A stretch of 42,810 bases of DNA from DASQQQ01 sp036390995 (GCA_036390995.1 DASWAT010000016.1:1-42810), one strand, 5' to 3'; positions 33,068-40,606 are shown, counted from the stretch's first letter. Notes: generated by a model from the sequence alone, not told the origin. Program-made: numbers and translations.

Positions 33068-33199
33068 CCTCTCGCCTCTTGATCAGCACGAACCCCCTCC
33101 GTGCGCGGGCAAGGCGGACAACCCCCGCGGGGACCTCTCGGTCGGCTCCCTTAACGCATCGGCGTGGCGGCCGCAAGGCTGAACCATCCCCGGAGAACG

Positions 33200-33228
33200 A
33201 CGATCCTTTCGGTGCGGCGACGCGTCAA
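33200..33228 (-). promoter_or_regulatory. Possible promoter with adjacent palindrome
   Basis: TTGACG (33228-33223), 17-base spacer, GATCGT (33205-33200) on the minus strand, leading to the basic-protein gene with a leader of about 125 bases. The -35 overlaps the perfect palindrome AACACGTGTT (33227-33236), a possible operator. The -10 is poor. Confidence 0.25.
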
Positions 33229-33301
33229 CACGTGTTCGGTCGGGCAACGCGGGTGGTGGATCCTCTCCTCCCGATGAACCCCGCTGCCGGGGTACGCCAA
33301 C

Positions 33302-33439
33302 CTAGCGGCGGAACGTCCACCGCCGGCGAAGCCCTCCGCGGCCGCGCAAGCCTCGTTTGCGGCGGGCGCCGCGAAACAGAACCACAAGGACAAGAACCCC
33401 CACCACGCCGACAACCACCCAAAGAACCGGGTTGTCCAT
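33302..33439 (-). CDS. Tiny membrane protein, cassette gene C copy 1
   Basis: A 45-residue protein: MDNPVLWVVVGVVGVLVLVV forms one membrane helix and the remaining half is Arg/Gly-rich (FRGARRKRGLRG...RRWTFRR), so it should sit in the membrane with a basic cytoplasmic tail. GGGGAGGAAGCAGCAT precedes the ATG at 33439. A paralogue at 40661-40804 shares the first 26 residues with only five changes plus an RR-rich end, which is strong evidence that it is translated. The longer ORF overlapping it in another frame (33151-33414) is not conserved. No family recognised. Confidence 0.75.
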   Translation of the reverse strand: MDNPVLWVVVGVVGVLVLVVLFRGARRKRGLRGRGGLRRRWTFRR

Positions 33440-33504
33440 ATGCTGCTTCCTCCCCTGCCTTTGGCTGAACCTGGTCAAGGACGTCCTTCTTCTGCCTTCC
33501 TGGG

Positions 33505-33690
33505 CTAGGTGAAGATGCTCACCCCACCTGGTCCCACGAGGAGTCCAATGACGATCAGGGCGATCCCGGCGAGCACCGCTCCCCTGAGGAGAGCCACGAT
33601 GCCGGAGATCACAAGCACGGCAGCCACGATCCACAAGATGGTGTCGATGTTGCCGCCCTTCGCCGCGAGCATCCCGAGAACTCCGAACAT
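33505..33690 (-). CDS. Small two-helix membrane protein, cassette gene B copy 1
   Basis: A 61-residue protein. Two hydrophobic helices (about 15-33, DTILWIVAAVLVISGIVALL, and 38-55, LAGIALIVIGLLVGPGG) are followed by VSIFT. It is about 51/61 identical, by hand alignment, to the copy at 40866-41054. GGGGGCGAC precedes the ATG at 33690. It resembles small GPGG-ending actinobacterial membrane proteins of unknown role. Immediately followed by gene C, 65 bases later. Confidence 0.8.
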   Translation of the reverse strand: MFGVLGMLAAKGGNIDTILWIVAAVLVISGIVALLRGAVLAGIALIVIGLLVGPGGVSIFT

Positions 33691-33983
33691 GTCGCCCCCT
33701 TTCATCCTCTGGCAACAATATCGCGGACGCCGCTCCGTCGCGACTCTCCCGTGACGTTGCGACCGGTCTGTTCGTCCTGCCGTCGAGCGTCGGGCCTTCG
33801 GGTCCAAAGCTGCGGGCCTGCTCGTCGACCGCCACAGGGCATAGGGAAACCCCCGCAATCATTGCGGCGGCGAGCCGAACGGCCGAGGAGCCCTCTCTTG
33901 CGTGCCGATCGCTCCCAAGCTCTGGCCGCGAATGAGGATCTGAACCGAGAAGGCACTCAAGGAACGCGGTGGGCTGGCCGTAG

Positions 33984-34124
33984 CAGCCTGACCATGACCC
34001 CTACGCCCGCCAGTACGTCTACGTCTGGAGGACCAACAAGGCCTGGGCGGGCAAGTGCTACATGTTCGGCCTGGGTCTCAACGACGGCTCTACACACACC
34101 TTCGACGTGCGGTTCGTCAAGTGA
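33984..34124 (+). pseudogene. 3' remnant of a PxKF-domain extracellular protein
   Basis: 46 codons after an in-frame TAG read QYVYVWRTNKAWAGKCYMF, then GLGLNDGSTHTFDVRFVK and stop. This is the characteristic last part of PxKF domains (Trp-x-Thr-x-Lys-x-Trp-Ala-Gly-x-Cys, then L-DGSTH-x-F-FK), which end secreted actinobacterial proteins. Nothing upstream in any frame continues the domain, and there is no start codon or ribosome site, so the gene has been truncated. Confidence 0.6.
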
Positions 34125-34396
34125 TCGTCTGCTGAAGTCCACGGTCGTCCGAGAGCGAGCGGGGGGTCGGTGATCGGCTACGAGCCCCCCCCCCGGGCGG
34201 TCGGTGATCCCGCGTTAGACGCTATGAACTTGAGAGCATGGCGATCGCGCCGACCCGCTGGCAGATGAACACGCCGTGCCTCTCGTAGCGGACCGTGCTC
34301 GTGTTCGTTTGCCCTGCAGCCTCCTCGAAGGCCTGAAGCCGGGCAGATCTCCTTCGCCAGGTTGCGCTGTCATCGCGGGCAGTGAAGAAGCCAACC
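34125..34396. other. Stretch without a supported gene; repeats and hairpin
   Basis: It begins with the G6/C10 hairpin and the repeated GGTCGGTGATC described separately. From about 34396 down to 34230 the minus strand has an open frame without a good start that ends ERHGVFICQRVGAIAMLSSS and stop; it looks protein-like and may be a gene remnant, but I recognise no family. Confidence 0.4.
34161..34209. repeat. G-run/C-run hairpin with direct repeat
   Basis: GGGGGG (34161-34166) can pair with the run of ten C (34185-34194), giving a hairpin 37 bases after the PxKF remnant stop. GGTCGGTGATC occurs twice (34165-34175 and 34199-34209). Probably a terminator left from the lost gene; the C10 run is also a likely sequencing-error site. 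Confidence 0.4.
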
Positions 34397-34672
34397 TCAC
34401 AGAGCAGGTTCGCGAACCTCGGGGTCGTGTGAAGGGAGGACCTTCCCGACGAACGAAGGCGCGTCCGCCATCGCCTTATCGTTCGCGGCAGCGGCCAAAC
34501 GATTCCTCACGAAGAGGATCCCCGAGATGGCGACGATCGCAAGCGCCGATCCCCAGATCACCGGGCCTGCCATGACCAGCACGACAAGGATCCAACCTAC
34601 GATGAAGAGTGCCAAGCCGCCAACGAACAGCGTGATGAGGTTTCCGCGAACGGTTCTCGGCCAGTGAGCCAT
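34397..34672 (-). CDS. Small two-helix membrane protein
   Basis: A 91-residue protein: a basic N-terminus MAHWPRTVRGN, helix 1 (LITLFVGGLALFIVGWILVV), helix 2 (VIWGSALAIVAISGILFV), then a charged tail of about 35 residues. GAGGAGGCGGGC precedes the ATG at 34672. A TATGAT box lies about 100 bases upstream on the same strand (34776-34771). Family not recognised; typical of small membrane proteins found in actinobacterial stress regions. Confidence 0.75.
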   Translation of the reverse strand: MAHWPRTVRGNLITLFVGGLALFIVGWILVVLVMAGPVIWGSALAIVAISGILFVRNRLAAAANDKAMADAPSFVGKVLPSHDPEVREPAL

Positions 34673-35036
34673 GCCCGCCTCCTCAGTCTCCAGGAACCGG
34701 GAAAGGCAGGTCGCGGGTCTCGCTGCACCCCGTCTTGGGCGGCTCCACCAGCGGTGGATATCTGCAGGGTATCATAGTTGGTTCGGCCCTCGAGAGCATC
34801 CGACGCAGGAAGGATCGCCCAGTCCTCCTGAGTTGCAGCGCCGATGACGAGCGGCTGAGACGCCCCCGGTCGACCGCCCTCTCCGCCCGCCCGGCTCGAA
34901 CGCATGGCCTCCGTCCCGTCGAGGACCGGCCGTTCGATCCCTGGTTCTCGTTGCACCAGCCCCGACGATAGTGCCTTCACGGTCCGGAAGGACCGGCCGC
35001 AGGATCCGGAGCATAAGGATCAGAAGGGAGGGGAGC
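34673..35036. other. 364-base divergent intergenic region
   Basis: Lies between the minus-strand 91-residue gene and the plus-strand 186-residue gene. It holds the TATGAT candidate -10 (34776-34771, minus) in a locally AT-richer patch, GATATCTGCAGGGTATCATAG. No coding frame is supported. Confidence 0.4.
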
Positions 35037-35597
35037 ATGAGGAAGGCATTCCCGATCGTCCTGGTGATCGTCGGGCTCGTGTTCATCGGCGCCGGTGCCT
35101 ACACGACGATGCAGGGCTTCAACGCCAAGGGGCAGGTGCGCGAGCAACTCGTGGCGCAGCACATCACGACCCCCGAGGACGCGGAGATCCCGAACGCCCT
35201 TGTCGACGACGTCGCAACGGCCCACGCCATGGCCAATATCATCGGCGTCCACGCCCTCGAGGCGACCGGCGGCAAGACCTACGCGGAGATGGGCCGGTTC
35301 CTCGCTGCCGACGGAGGAGACACCAGTGACGAGGCGGCCGCCCTGAAGGACTCGGAGGGTAATCCGGTTCCCAACCCGCTGCGCGACGTCGCCTTCCAGG
35401 CCTCGTCCCTGCAGTCGATGCTGCACACGTCCCACATGGCCTTCAACGTGGCCGACCTGGTCATCGGGATCGGCGCGCTGATCATGGTCCTCGGGATCGC
35501 GGTCGGCGGGATCGGTGTGGCGTTGGCCGCCATGGCCATCCCGACCCTGGCCCGCAGGTTCCAGGTCGAGCCGGTGGCTGCGGGTCCCGAGGTCTGA
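35037..35597 (+). CDS. Membrane protein with two-helix core and extracytoplasmic domain
   Basis: A 186-residue protein with an N-terminal helix (about 5-25, FPIVLVIVGLVFIGAGAYTTM) and a 105-residue polar domain (GQVREQLVAQHITTPEDAEI ... TYAEMGRFLAADGG). A long Gly/Ala-rich hydrophobic segment near the C-terminus (about 138-170) could form one or two helices. AAGGGAGGGGAGC precedes the ATG at 35037. Similar actinobacterial proteins are known to me only as hypothetical or loosely annotated. The domain between the helices probably faces outside. Confidence 0.8.
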   Translation: MRKAFPIVLVIVGLVFIGAGAYTTMQGFNAKGQVREQLVAQHITTPEDAEIPNALVDDVATAHAMANIIGVHALEATGGKTYAEMGRFLAADGGDTSDEAAALKDSEGNPVPNPLRDVAFQASSLQSMLHTSHMAFNVADLVIGIGALIMVLGIAVGGIGVALAAMAIPTLARRFQVEPVAAGPEV

Positions 35598-36021
35598 CAG
35601 CGCTCTCGCTTGCGCCACCAGCGGCGCCCGGCTCTCTCGGGCTTCGGTGCCAGGACCAGGATCCTCGCCCCTCCTCGCTCCCTCGCGAGGAGGGGCGGGC
35701 GGTCGCGATCCTTGGGGCTTCGTCGAGCCTCCGAGATAGCGATGGACCAGTCCGTGCTCGGCCGAGTCTTCCGGCCCTGCAGGTCGGCTGCGAGTTTTCG
35801 CACCACGGGGCGTTTCGCCCGCCATCGCCGACCGCATCGGGGGTGGCGATCCGTGAGATCGACGAGGTGGTCGCCACCTCGCGAACGTCGCCCGTCCGGT
35901 GCAAGCCGCTCTCCGAGCTCGCCGATGCCTTCCGCACATCCGCGCCTTCGCTCGCGCACACCGTTCCCGCCCGCATGCTCCTCACCGGACTGATCGCGTG
36001 CCTAGGTGTACGGTGGTGCCG
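35598..36021. other. 424-base stretch without a supported gene
   Basis: Apart from the 13-pair hairpin at 35666-35697 I see no supported feature. Open frames on both strands have Arg/Pro-rich compositions typical of high-GC shadow frames and lack ribosome sites. Confidence 0.5.
35666..35697 (+). terminator. Strong 13-pair hairpin
   Basis: CGCCCCTCCTCGC-TCCCTC-GCGAGGAGGGGCG: a perfect 13-base stem with a six-base loop, 69 bases after the stop of the 186-residue gene. No U tract follows. The most stable short hairpin noticed in the window; probably a terminator. Confidence 0.6.
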
Positions 36022-36240
36022 ATGGGCGAGCCCGACTCGACTACCTGTCCGATCTGCGGTGAGGGCGCCCTTCGCACGGTCGACTTCGGCGACCAGCAGC
36101 CCGAGAGCCGTCAGGTGCAGACCTTCACGTGCGGCCACGAGGTCGAAGGCGCACGGCTCCAGACGGCCGACGCAGATCGGCTCGACGTGGAGCGCCGCAC
36201 GTCGGAAGAGACTGTGAGGCCCGTCGCTGCCGATGAGTAA
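36022..36240 (+). CDS. Small zinc-ribbon protein
   Basis: A 72-residue soluble protein. TTCPICGEGALRT (Cys9, Cys12) and TFTCGHEVEG (Cys37, His39) give a four-ligand zinc ribbon of C-x2-C ... C-x-H type. The second half is acidic and polar (ADADRLDVERRTSEET). The ATG at 36022 is seven bases after TACGGT, so it may be leaderless; no ribosome site is seen. Convergent with the DUF6458-like gene. Function unknown. Confidence 0.7.
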   Translation: MGEPDSTTCPICGEGALRTVDFGDQQPESRQVQTFTCGHEVEGARLQTADADRLDVERRTSEETVRPVAADE

Positions 36241-36331
36241 CCGTCTCCGTGAGCGCTACGGCACGGCGTCTGCTTACCTTCGCGTGAACGCGTGGCGTTG
36301 AGATGCTCGAAGGTGTACGGCCGGGCCCGGT

Positions 36332-36607
36332 CTAGGGCGTGCCCCAGTCCCGCCGCTCCTCGACGCGCTCCTGTCCCGTGGGCGTGCTCTGGACGTTCTC
36401 GACGGTTGTCGAGCTCCTCCGGCTGCCGGTCACCAAGATCGCGATCCCGATCACCAGGACGATGATCCCGACGACGAGCAGGATCCACCCCGCGGTGTTG
36501 ATGTTGAACCCGCGCGTGTGCACGGTGATCGCGAATGCCATGACCGCGCCGACGACGCCCAGCACAACGCCGAACGCGATGAGTCCGGTTCCTGTACCTC
36601 TGTTCAT
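36332..36607 (-). CDS. DUF6458-like small membrane protein
   Basis: A 91-residue protein. Helix 1 (GLIAFGVVLGVVGAVMAFAI) is followed by VHTRGFNINTAGWILLVVGI into helix 2, the pattern of the actinobacterial DUF6458 family (ax-V-x-GxdlNtvGwILmvvG). The hydrophilic tail is Thr/Arg-rich (GSRRSSTTVENVQSTPTGQE). The ATG at 36607 lies six bases after a good promoter, so its mRNA is probably leaderless. Function of the family is unknown. Confidence 0.8.
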   Translation of the reverse strand: MNRGTGTGLIAFGVVLGVVGAVMAFAITVHTRGFNINTAGWILLVVGIIVLVIGIAILVTGSRRSSTTVENVQSTPTGQERVEERRDWGTP

Positions 36608-36613
36608 GGCCCT

Positions 36614-36642
36614 AGGGTATTCCCGGGCCGCGGCGCTTTCAA
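36614..36642 (-). promoter_or_regulatory. Promoter of the DUF6458-like gene, leaderless
   Basis: TTGAAA (36642-36637), 17-base spacer, TACCCT (36619-36614), then six bases and the ATG. The clearest two-box promoter in the window. The spacing puts the first transcribed base at the start codon. Confidence 0.65.
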
Positions 36643-36736
36643 CTGTGCTCGCGACGTGAGCCTCGAGTCCGGATCGTCGCCTCCGCCGACGATCAGCCCA
36701 CAACGCTCGCGAGTCCCGCCCGTCCTTCTGGATTGC

Positions 36737-36742
36737 TAGCGT
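36737..36742 (+). promoter_or_regulatory. Candidate -10 box of the 159-residue membrane protein gene
   Basis: TAGCGT followed by GCCGCC and the GTG start (six bases), the same leaderless geometry as the divergent DUF6458-like gene. No clear -35. Confidence 0.4.
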
Positions 36743-36748
36743 GCCGCC

Positions 36749-37228
36749 GTGGACATCCTCGGCCTCGTCGTCGGCGCGCTGCTCGGCACGTTCGTAATGA
36801 CGGCGTTGATGGAAGCCGCGCAGGCGGCCCGGATCACGCGGATCAGCATCCCGTTCATGCTCGGGGCGATGGTGTCGGAGCGGCGAGCGGCGATCCGCGT
36901 GGCAGGGTTCGCGATGCATCTCGTCAACGGGCTGATCTTCGCACTCGGCTACGCGTTGCTCTTCGAGGCGCTGGACCGATCGGATTGGTGGGTCGGCGCG
37001 GTTGCCGGTGCGCTTCACGGCGCGTTCGCGCTCGTGATCCTCCTGCCGGTGCTCCAGGACGTCCATCCGCGGATGGCCACAGACGATCAGGGACACGACC
37101 CGACGCCGATGCTGCAGCCGCCGGGATTCCTCGCCCTCAACTACGGCTCGCGGACCCCGCTCGTGACGCTCCTCGCACACGTCGTGTACGGCGCGATCGT
37201 CGCCACCGCCTACGCCCCGCTCGGCTGA
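36749..37228 (+). CDS. Multi-pass membrane protein of unknown function
   Basis: A 159-residue protein with about four hydrophobic segments: LGLVVGALLGTFVMTALMEA; AGFAMHLVNGLIFALGYALLF; VGAVAGALHGAFALVILLPVL; and TPLVTLLAHVVYGAIVATAY. Conserved-looking polar positions (His in AMHLVNG, HGAF and LLAHVVYG) lie within helices, and a loop carries TDDQGHDPTPM. It starts at GTG 36749 and its last 19 bases overlap the end of the GH15 gene on the other strand. Similar short proteins are known in actinobacteria without a function. Confidence 0.8.
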   Translation: MDILGLVVGALLGTFVMTALMEAAQAARITRISIPFMLGAMVSERRAAIRVAGFAMHLVNGLIFALGYALLFEALDRSDWWVGAVAGALHGAFALVILLPVLQDVHPRMATDDQGHDPTPMLQPPGFLALNYGSRTPLVTLLAHVVYGAIVATAYAPLG

Positions 37229-39012
37229 TCCTCCAGACCGCCTGCGGCCGCCAACAGAGCGAGGTGGGACAACCCCTGTGGGAAGTTCCCCAGGAACACG
37301 CCCGCGACGGGGTCGATCTCCTCGGGCAAGAGGCCGAGGCCGTTGGCGCGGCCGCACGCGCGCTCGAAGACGCCCGCGGCCTCATCGCGCCTCCCGGCGT
37401 ACGCGAGGGCGTGTGCCAGCCAGAAGGAGCAGGGAAGGAAGGCCCCTTCGCCGCCGGACAGCCCGTCGTCGGCGCGGTACCGCATGACCAGGTCGTCGTG
37501 GCCGAGCTCGGTCCGCACACGCTCGATCGTGGCGAGGACGCGATCGTCGTCCCCCGGCAGGAACCCCACGATGGGCAGCTCGAGCAGTGACGCGTCGACC
37601 ACTGGGTCGTCGAACGCGCGCATGAACGTGCCCCGATCCGCATCGATGCCGTGGAGCAGCACCGAGGCGTGGATCTCGTCTCGTACCCGCTCCCACTCGG
37701 CGACGGGCGCGTCCTCGCGCAGCAGCCCTGCCAGGCGCAGCCCGCGGTCGAGCGCCACCCAGCACATGACCTTCGAGTGCACGAAGTGGCGCGGCCGGTC
37801 GCGGAACTCCCAGATGCCATGGTCGGGGCGCCGCCAGTTCGCCGCGGCGAAGTCGACGAAGGCGCGCACCGACGCCCAGAGGCCCCACGGCAGCTCTCCG
37901 GTGCGCTCGGCGAACACGAAGGCCGCATCGGCCAGGTAGCCCCAGTTGTCGAGCTGAAGCTGTCCGGCCGCGGCGTTTCCGTTGCGGACCGGGAGCGAGC
38001 CCGCGTAGCCGCGGAGTCCCGGCACCTCCGTCTCGCGCTTCGCGCGTTCGCCGCTCAGCGCGTACAAGGTGTCGACTCCAGGTCTGGTCAACCTCGTGGC
38101 GTTCGCGATCCAGAACAGGTAGGCCCTCGCGTCCTCCGGATGACCGCGGTCGAGCAGGGCGATCACCGACGGCGAGGCGTCCCGGATCCACACGTGCCGG
38201 TAGTCCCAGTTGCGCTCGCCCCCGATCGCCTCCGGCAGGGAGGTCGTCGGTGCCGCGACGACACCGCCCGAGGGCGCGAACGTGAGCAGCTTCAACGTGA
38301 GGGCCGATCGCTCCACGGCCGCTCGATGCTCCGGAGCGCACGGGATCTCGCTCGACCACTCCTCCCAGGACGCCACCGTGTCCCTGAAGGCGCGCTCGGC
38401 CGCGGCTCCGACCGACGGCAGGATCCCGACGTCGCGATCGGCGTAGGCCAGGCACAGGTGCGCGACGTCGCCAGCTCCGATCTCGATCCGAGCCGAGGCG
38501 GTGTCCCGTTCCACCGCGAACGGGGCCGAACAGGCGGCGAGGATCGCCCGGCCGCCCCGTCTGGCGGTGAGCGCACGCCCGTGAGGCCGCAGGTCCCACC
38601 GGCCACCGCCGAACGGGTCGCGCGGGGCGACCTCCACGTCCAGCCCGACTCGCCCTTCCTCTCCCTGGACGCGCCGGATCAACCATCGGAACGGCCAGAG
38701 CTTCGCCTCTTTGCGCGCGGCGGGGACGCTCGCGAACAGGTCCGTGAGCGTGGCGACGCCCGTCTCGGTGCGAAACGTCGTCTCCAGCGCAGGCGTCCCG
38801 GGCAGGTAGCGCCGGCGGGTCTGCCGAAGCATGGCCGCACGCACGGTGCAGTGCCCACCACCGGAATCGAGCAGCCGTCCGAACACGGGGTCGGCATCGA
38901 AGCCCGGCAGGCAGAGCCAGTCGATCGAGCCCTCGTCCGACACCAGAGCGGCCGTCCCGCAGTCGCCGATCAGGCCGTAGCGCTCGATCGGCACATCGGT
39001 CGAGATCCCCAC
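37210..39012 (-). CDS. GH15-family glucan/trehalose hydrolase
   Basis: A 600-residue cytoplasmic protein: an N-terminal beta-sandwich (IERYGLIGDCGTAALVSDEGSI, IDWLCLPGFDADPVFGRLLD) and a C-terminal (alpha/alpha)6 barrel (GGERNWDYRHVWIRDASPSV; LQLDNWGYLADAAF). The likely catalytic acids are Glu in GIWEFR (about residue 400) and Glu in LLPEEIDP (about 565). The opening matches actinobacterial GH15 trehalase/glucoamylase-like enzymes that lack a signal peptide, so trehalose or small intracellular glucans are likely substrates, by inference. GTG start at 39012. Convergent with and slightly overlapping the 159-residue membrane gene. Confidence 0.9.
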   Translation of the reverse strand: MGISTDVPIERYGLIGDCGTAALVSDEGSIDWLCLPGFDADPVFGRLLDSGGGHCTVRAAMLRQTRRRYLPGTPALETTFRTETGVATLTDLFASVPAARKEAKLWPFRWLIRRVQGEEGRVGLDVEVAPRDPFGGGRWDLRPHGRALTARRGGRAILAACSAPFAVERDTASARIEIGAGDVAHLCLAYADRDVGILPSVGAAAERAFRDTVASWEEWSSEIPCAPEHRAAVERSALTLKLLTFAPSGGVVAAPTTSLPEAIGGERNWDYRHVWIRDASPSVIALLDRGHPEDARAYLFWIANATRLTRPGVDTLYALSGERAKRETEVPGLRGYAGSLPVRNGNAAAGQLQLDNWGYLADAAFVFAERTGELPWGLWASVRAFVDFAAANWRRPDHGIWEFRDRPRHFVHSKVMCWVALDRGLRLAGLLREDAPVAEWERVRDEIHASVLLHGIDADRGTFMRAFDDPVVDASLLELPIVGFLPGDDDRVLATIERVRTELGHDDLVMRYRADDGLSGGEGAFLPCSFWLAHALAYAGRRDEAAGVFERACGRANGLGLLPEEIDPVAGVFLGNFPQGLSHLALLAAAGGLEDQPSGA

Positions 39013-39141
39013 GGCTCCCTACCTACCACGGCGGTGCCGCGGGCGGGTCCGTCGGATGGCGGACTATGGACACGGCCGGGCGGGCCGGACCATCCTGCCA
39101 GGCCGGGAGGCGTAGTGCCGCCGACGGAGGGAGGTGATGTC

Positions 39142-40497
39142 ATGGAGCGGTTCGATGTCTTCGTGATCGGGGGCGGGGGGACGGGATCGAGCGTCACGCT
39201 CAGGCTCGCGAACGCCGGGCTCGACGTGGCCATGGCAGAGCGGGACCGCCTTGGAGGCGAGTGCACGAACTACGGATGCGTGCCCTCGAAGGCCCTCCTG
39301 AAGGCGGCGCGGGTGGCCTCGCTCGGCCGCCGGAGCAAGGCCTTCGGCATCGACATCCCTGAGGTGCGGGTTGACTTCCCCGAGGTCATGGCCCGCGTGA
39401 ACCGCATCATCGAGAAGATGCTCTCCGCCGGGACGCGTCCCTTCGAGGACGCCGGCGCCACCGTCTACATGCAAGAGGCGAGGATGGTCGGCGAGCGCCG
39501 CATCGAGCTCGCCGACGGAACCGAGATCGAGGCGGCGAAGGTCGTTGTCGCGACCGGCACGCGTCCGACCGCCCCGCCGATCGAGGGACTCCAGGACGGC
39601 TTCTGGACCCACCGGGAGGCGACCCACCTGGAGTCCCTCCCGTCTTCGGTGGCGATCCTCGGCGCGGGGCCGATCGGGGTGGAGTTCGCGCAGATCTTCT
39701 CCCGCCTCGGCGTGGACACGACGGTGATCGAAGCCTTGGACCGGCTCCTTCCGGTAGAAGATCGCGACGCCTCGGAGGCGCTCGCTCCCGTGCTGGAGGA
39801 GGAGGGGATCCGCGTTCTCGTGGGAGCGGAGGTGCAGAGGGTCGAGCGGCCGGAGAGCCGCTGGCGCCTCGCCATCGCAAGGCGTGACGCGGTCGAGGCT
39901 GAAGCGCTGCTTGTCGCGACCGGGCTCGAGCCGGTCTTCGACGCGCACGACCTGGACGTGGTGGGCGTTGCGGTGGGCGAGGATGGCAAACCGGTGCTCA
40001 CCGAGACGCTGCGGAGCACCAACCCGGACATCTGGATCGCCGGCGACGCGACCGGCGACTACCTCTTCGTCCACGTCAACGACCACAAGGCTGAAGTGGT
40101 GGTCGACGACATCCTCGGCAAGCCGCACCCGGTCGACTACCGCATCGCCCCTCACGTGACCTTCTGCGAGCGCGAGGTCGCCGGCGTCGGGCTGACCGAG
40201 GAGGAGGCGCGCGAGGCCGGCCACGAGGTCAAGGTCGGCGTCGCCCGATTCGAGAGCGATGAACGCGCGCAGATCGAAGGCGAACAGCGGGGGCTCGTGA
40301 AGCTCGTTGCAGACGCTCGCAGCGGAGAGCTGCTCGGCGGCCACATCGTCGGCGAGCACGCCGGCGAGCTGCTCGCCGAGGTGATCGCCGCGATGGCCGG
40401 TCGGATCGGGCCGGGCTCAGTCGGTTCCGCCATCCACCCCTACCCGACGCTCTCCCAGTCTGTCCAGGAGGCATTCCGCGCACTCGAAAGGGCGTAG
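39142..40497 (+). CDS. Mercuric-reductase/lipoamide-dehydrogenase-like flavoprotein
   Basis: A 451-residue class I pyridine nucleotide-disulfide oxidoreductase. FAD site VIGGGGTGSS, redox disulfide GGECTNYGCVPSK (Cys41/Cys46), NAD(P) site ILGAGPIGVEFAQ, second FAD motif IWIAGDATG, and C-terminal dimer domain. The C-terminal active-site stretch reads AIHPYPTLSQSVQEAFR; this PYPT form is typical of the MerA-like branch rather than the HxHPT of lipoamide dehydrogenase. It lacks the N-terminal HMA domain and C-terminal Cys pair of true MerA, so mercury reduction is doubtful. GGAGGGAGGTGATGTC precedes the ATG. It is divergent from the GH15 gene. Confidence 0.9.
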   Translation: MERFDVFVIGGGGTGSSVTLRLANAGLDVAMAERDRLGGECTNYGCVPSKALLKAARVASLGRRSKAFGIDIPEVRVDFPEVMARVNRIIEKMLSAGTRPFEDAGATVYMQEARMVGERRIELADGTEIEAAKVVVATGTRPTAPPIEGLQDGFWTHREATHLESLPSSVAILGAGPIGVEFAQIFSRLGVDTTVIEALDRLLPVEDRDASEALAPVLEEEGIRVLVGAEVQRVERPESRWRLAIARRDAVEAEALLVATGLEPVFDAHDLDVVGVAVGEDGKPVLTETLRSTNPDIWIAGDATGDYLFVHVNDHKAEVVVDDILGKPHPVDYRIAPHVTFCEREVAGVGLTEEEAREAGHEVKVGVARFESDERAQIEGEQRGLVKLVADARSGELLGGHIVGEHAGELLAEVIAAMAGRIGPGSVGSAIHPYPTLSQSVQEAFRALERA

Positions 40498-40558
40498 CGC
40501 GCCGACCGTCCGGGCCGGCGAAGCGCCGCTGCCGCACCCCCATCAGCCATGCAGACCG

Positions 40559-40606
40559 ATGCATGTCACGATCGATACGACACACGATCTGCCCTTCGAT
40601 GAGGGC
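40559..40606 (+). pseudogene. Possible DUF302 N-terminal remnant
   Basis: The first 16 codons, MHVTIDTTHDLPFDEG, resemble the start of DUF302 proteins (TT-DLPFDEAVERVR...). The similarity stops abruptly about 50 bases before the end of cassette copy 2, and the frame continues only as a shadow. The match is short, so this is tentative. Confidence 0.3.

Larger units (their letters stand above)
33297..33714 (-). repeat. Duplicated small-protein cassette, copy 1
   Basis: 418 bases, strongly similar to 40656-41078 over its whole length. It runs from the shared end CCAACCTAGCGGCGGAA to the shared TTCATCCTC-GGCA. It includes two small membrane-protein genes and the 60-odd bases between them. At its 5' end, minus-strand codons read ...IVARG-stop, like the IAARG-stop of the 59-residue protein before copy 2. 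Confidence 0.85.

Noticed and set aside
33151..33414. 87-residue minus-strand open frame
   Set aside because: It overlaps cassette gene C in another frame. Gene C is conserved in the second cassette and has a ribosome site; this frame has neither.
34215..34400. 61-residue minus-strand open frame starting MRLASSLPAM
   Set aside because: Arg/Ser-rich, no ribosome site; the alternative frame over the same DNA looks more protein-like.
35279..36138. Several 120-220-residue minus-strand open frames
   Set aside because: They overlap the well-supported 186-residue gene, have biased composition and lack start signals.
39142..40497. Functional mercuric reductase / mer operon
   Set aside because: No HMA domain, no C-terminal Cys pair and no merR, merT or merP nearby. 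Only the general flavoprotein family is supported.
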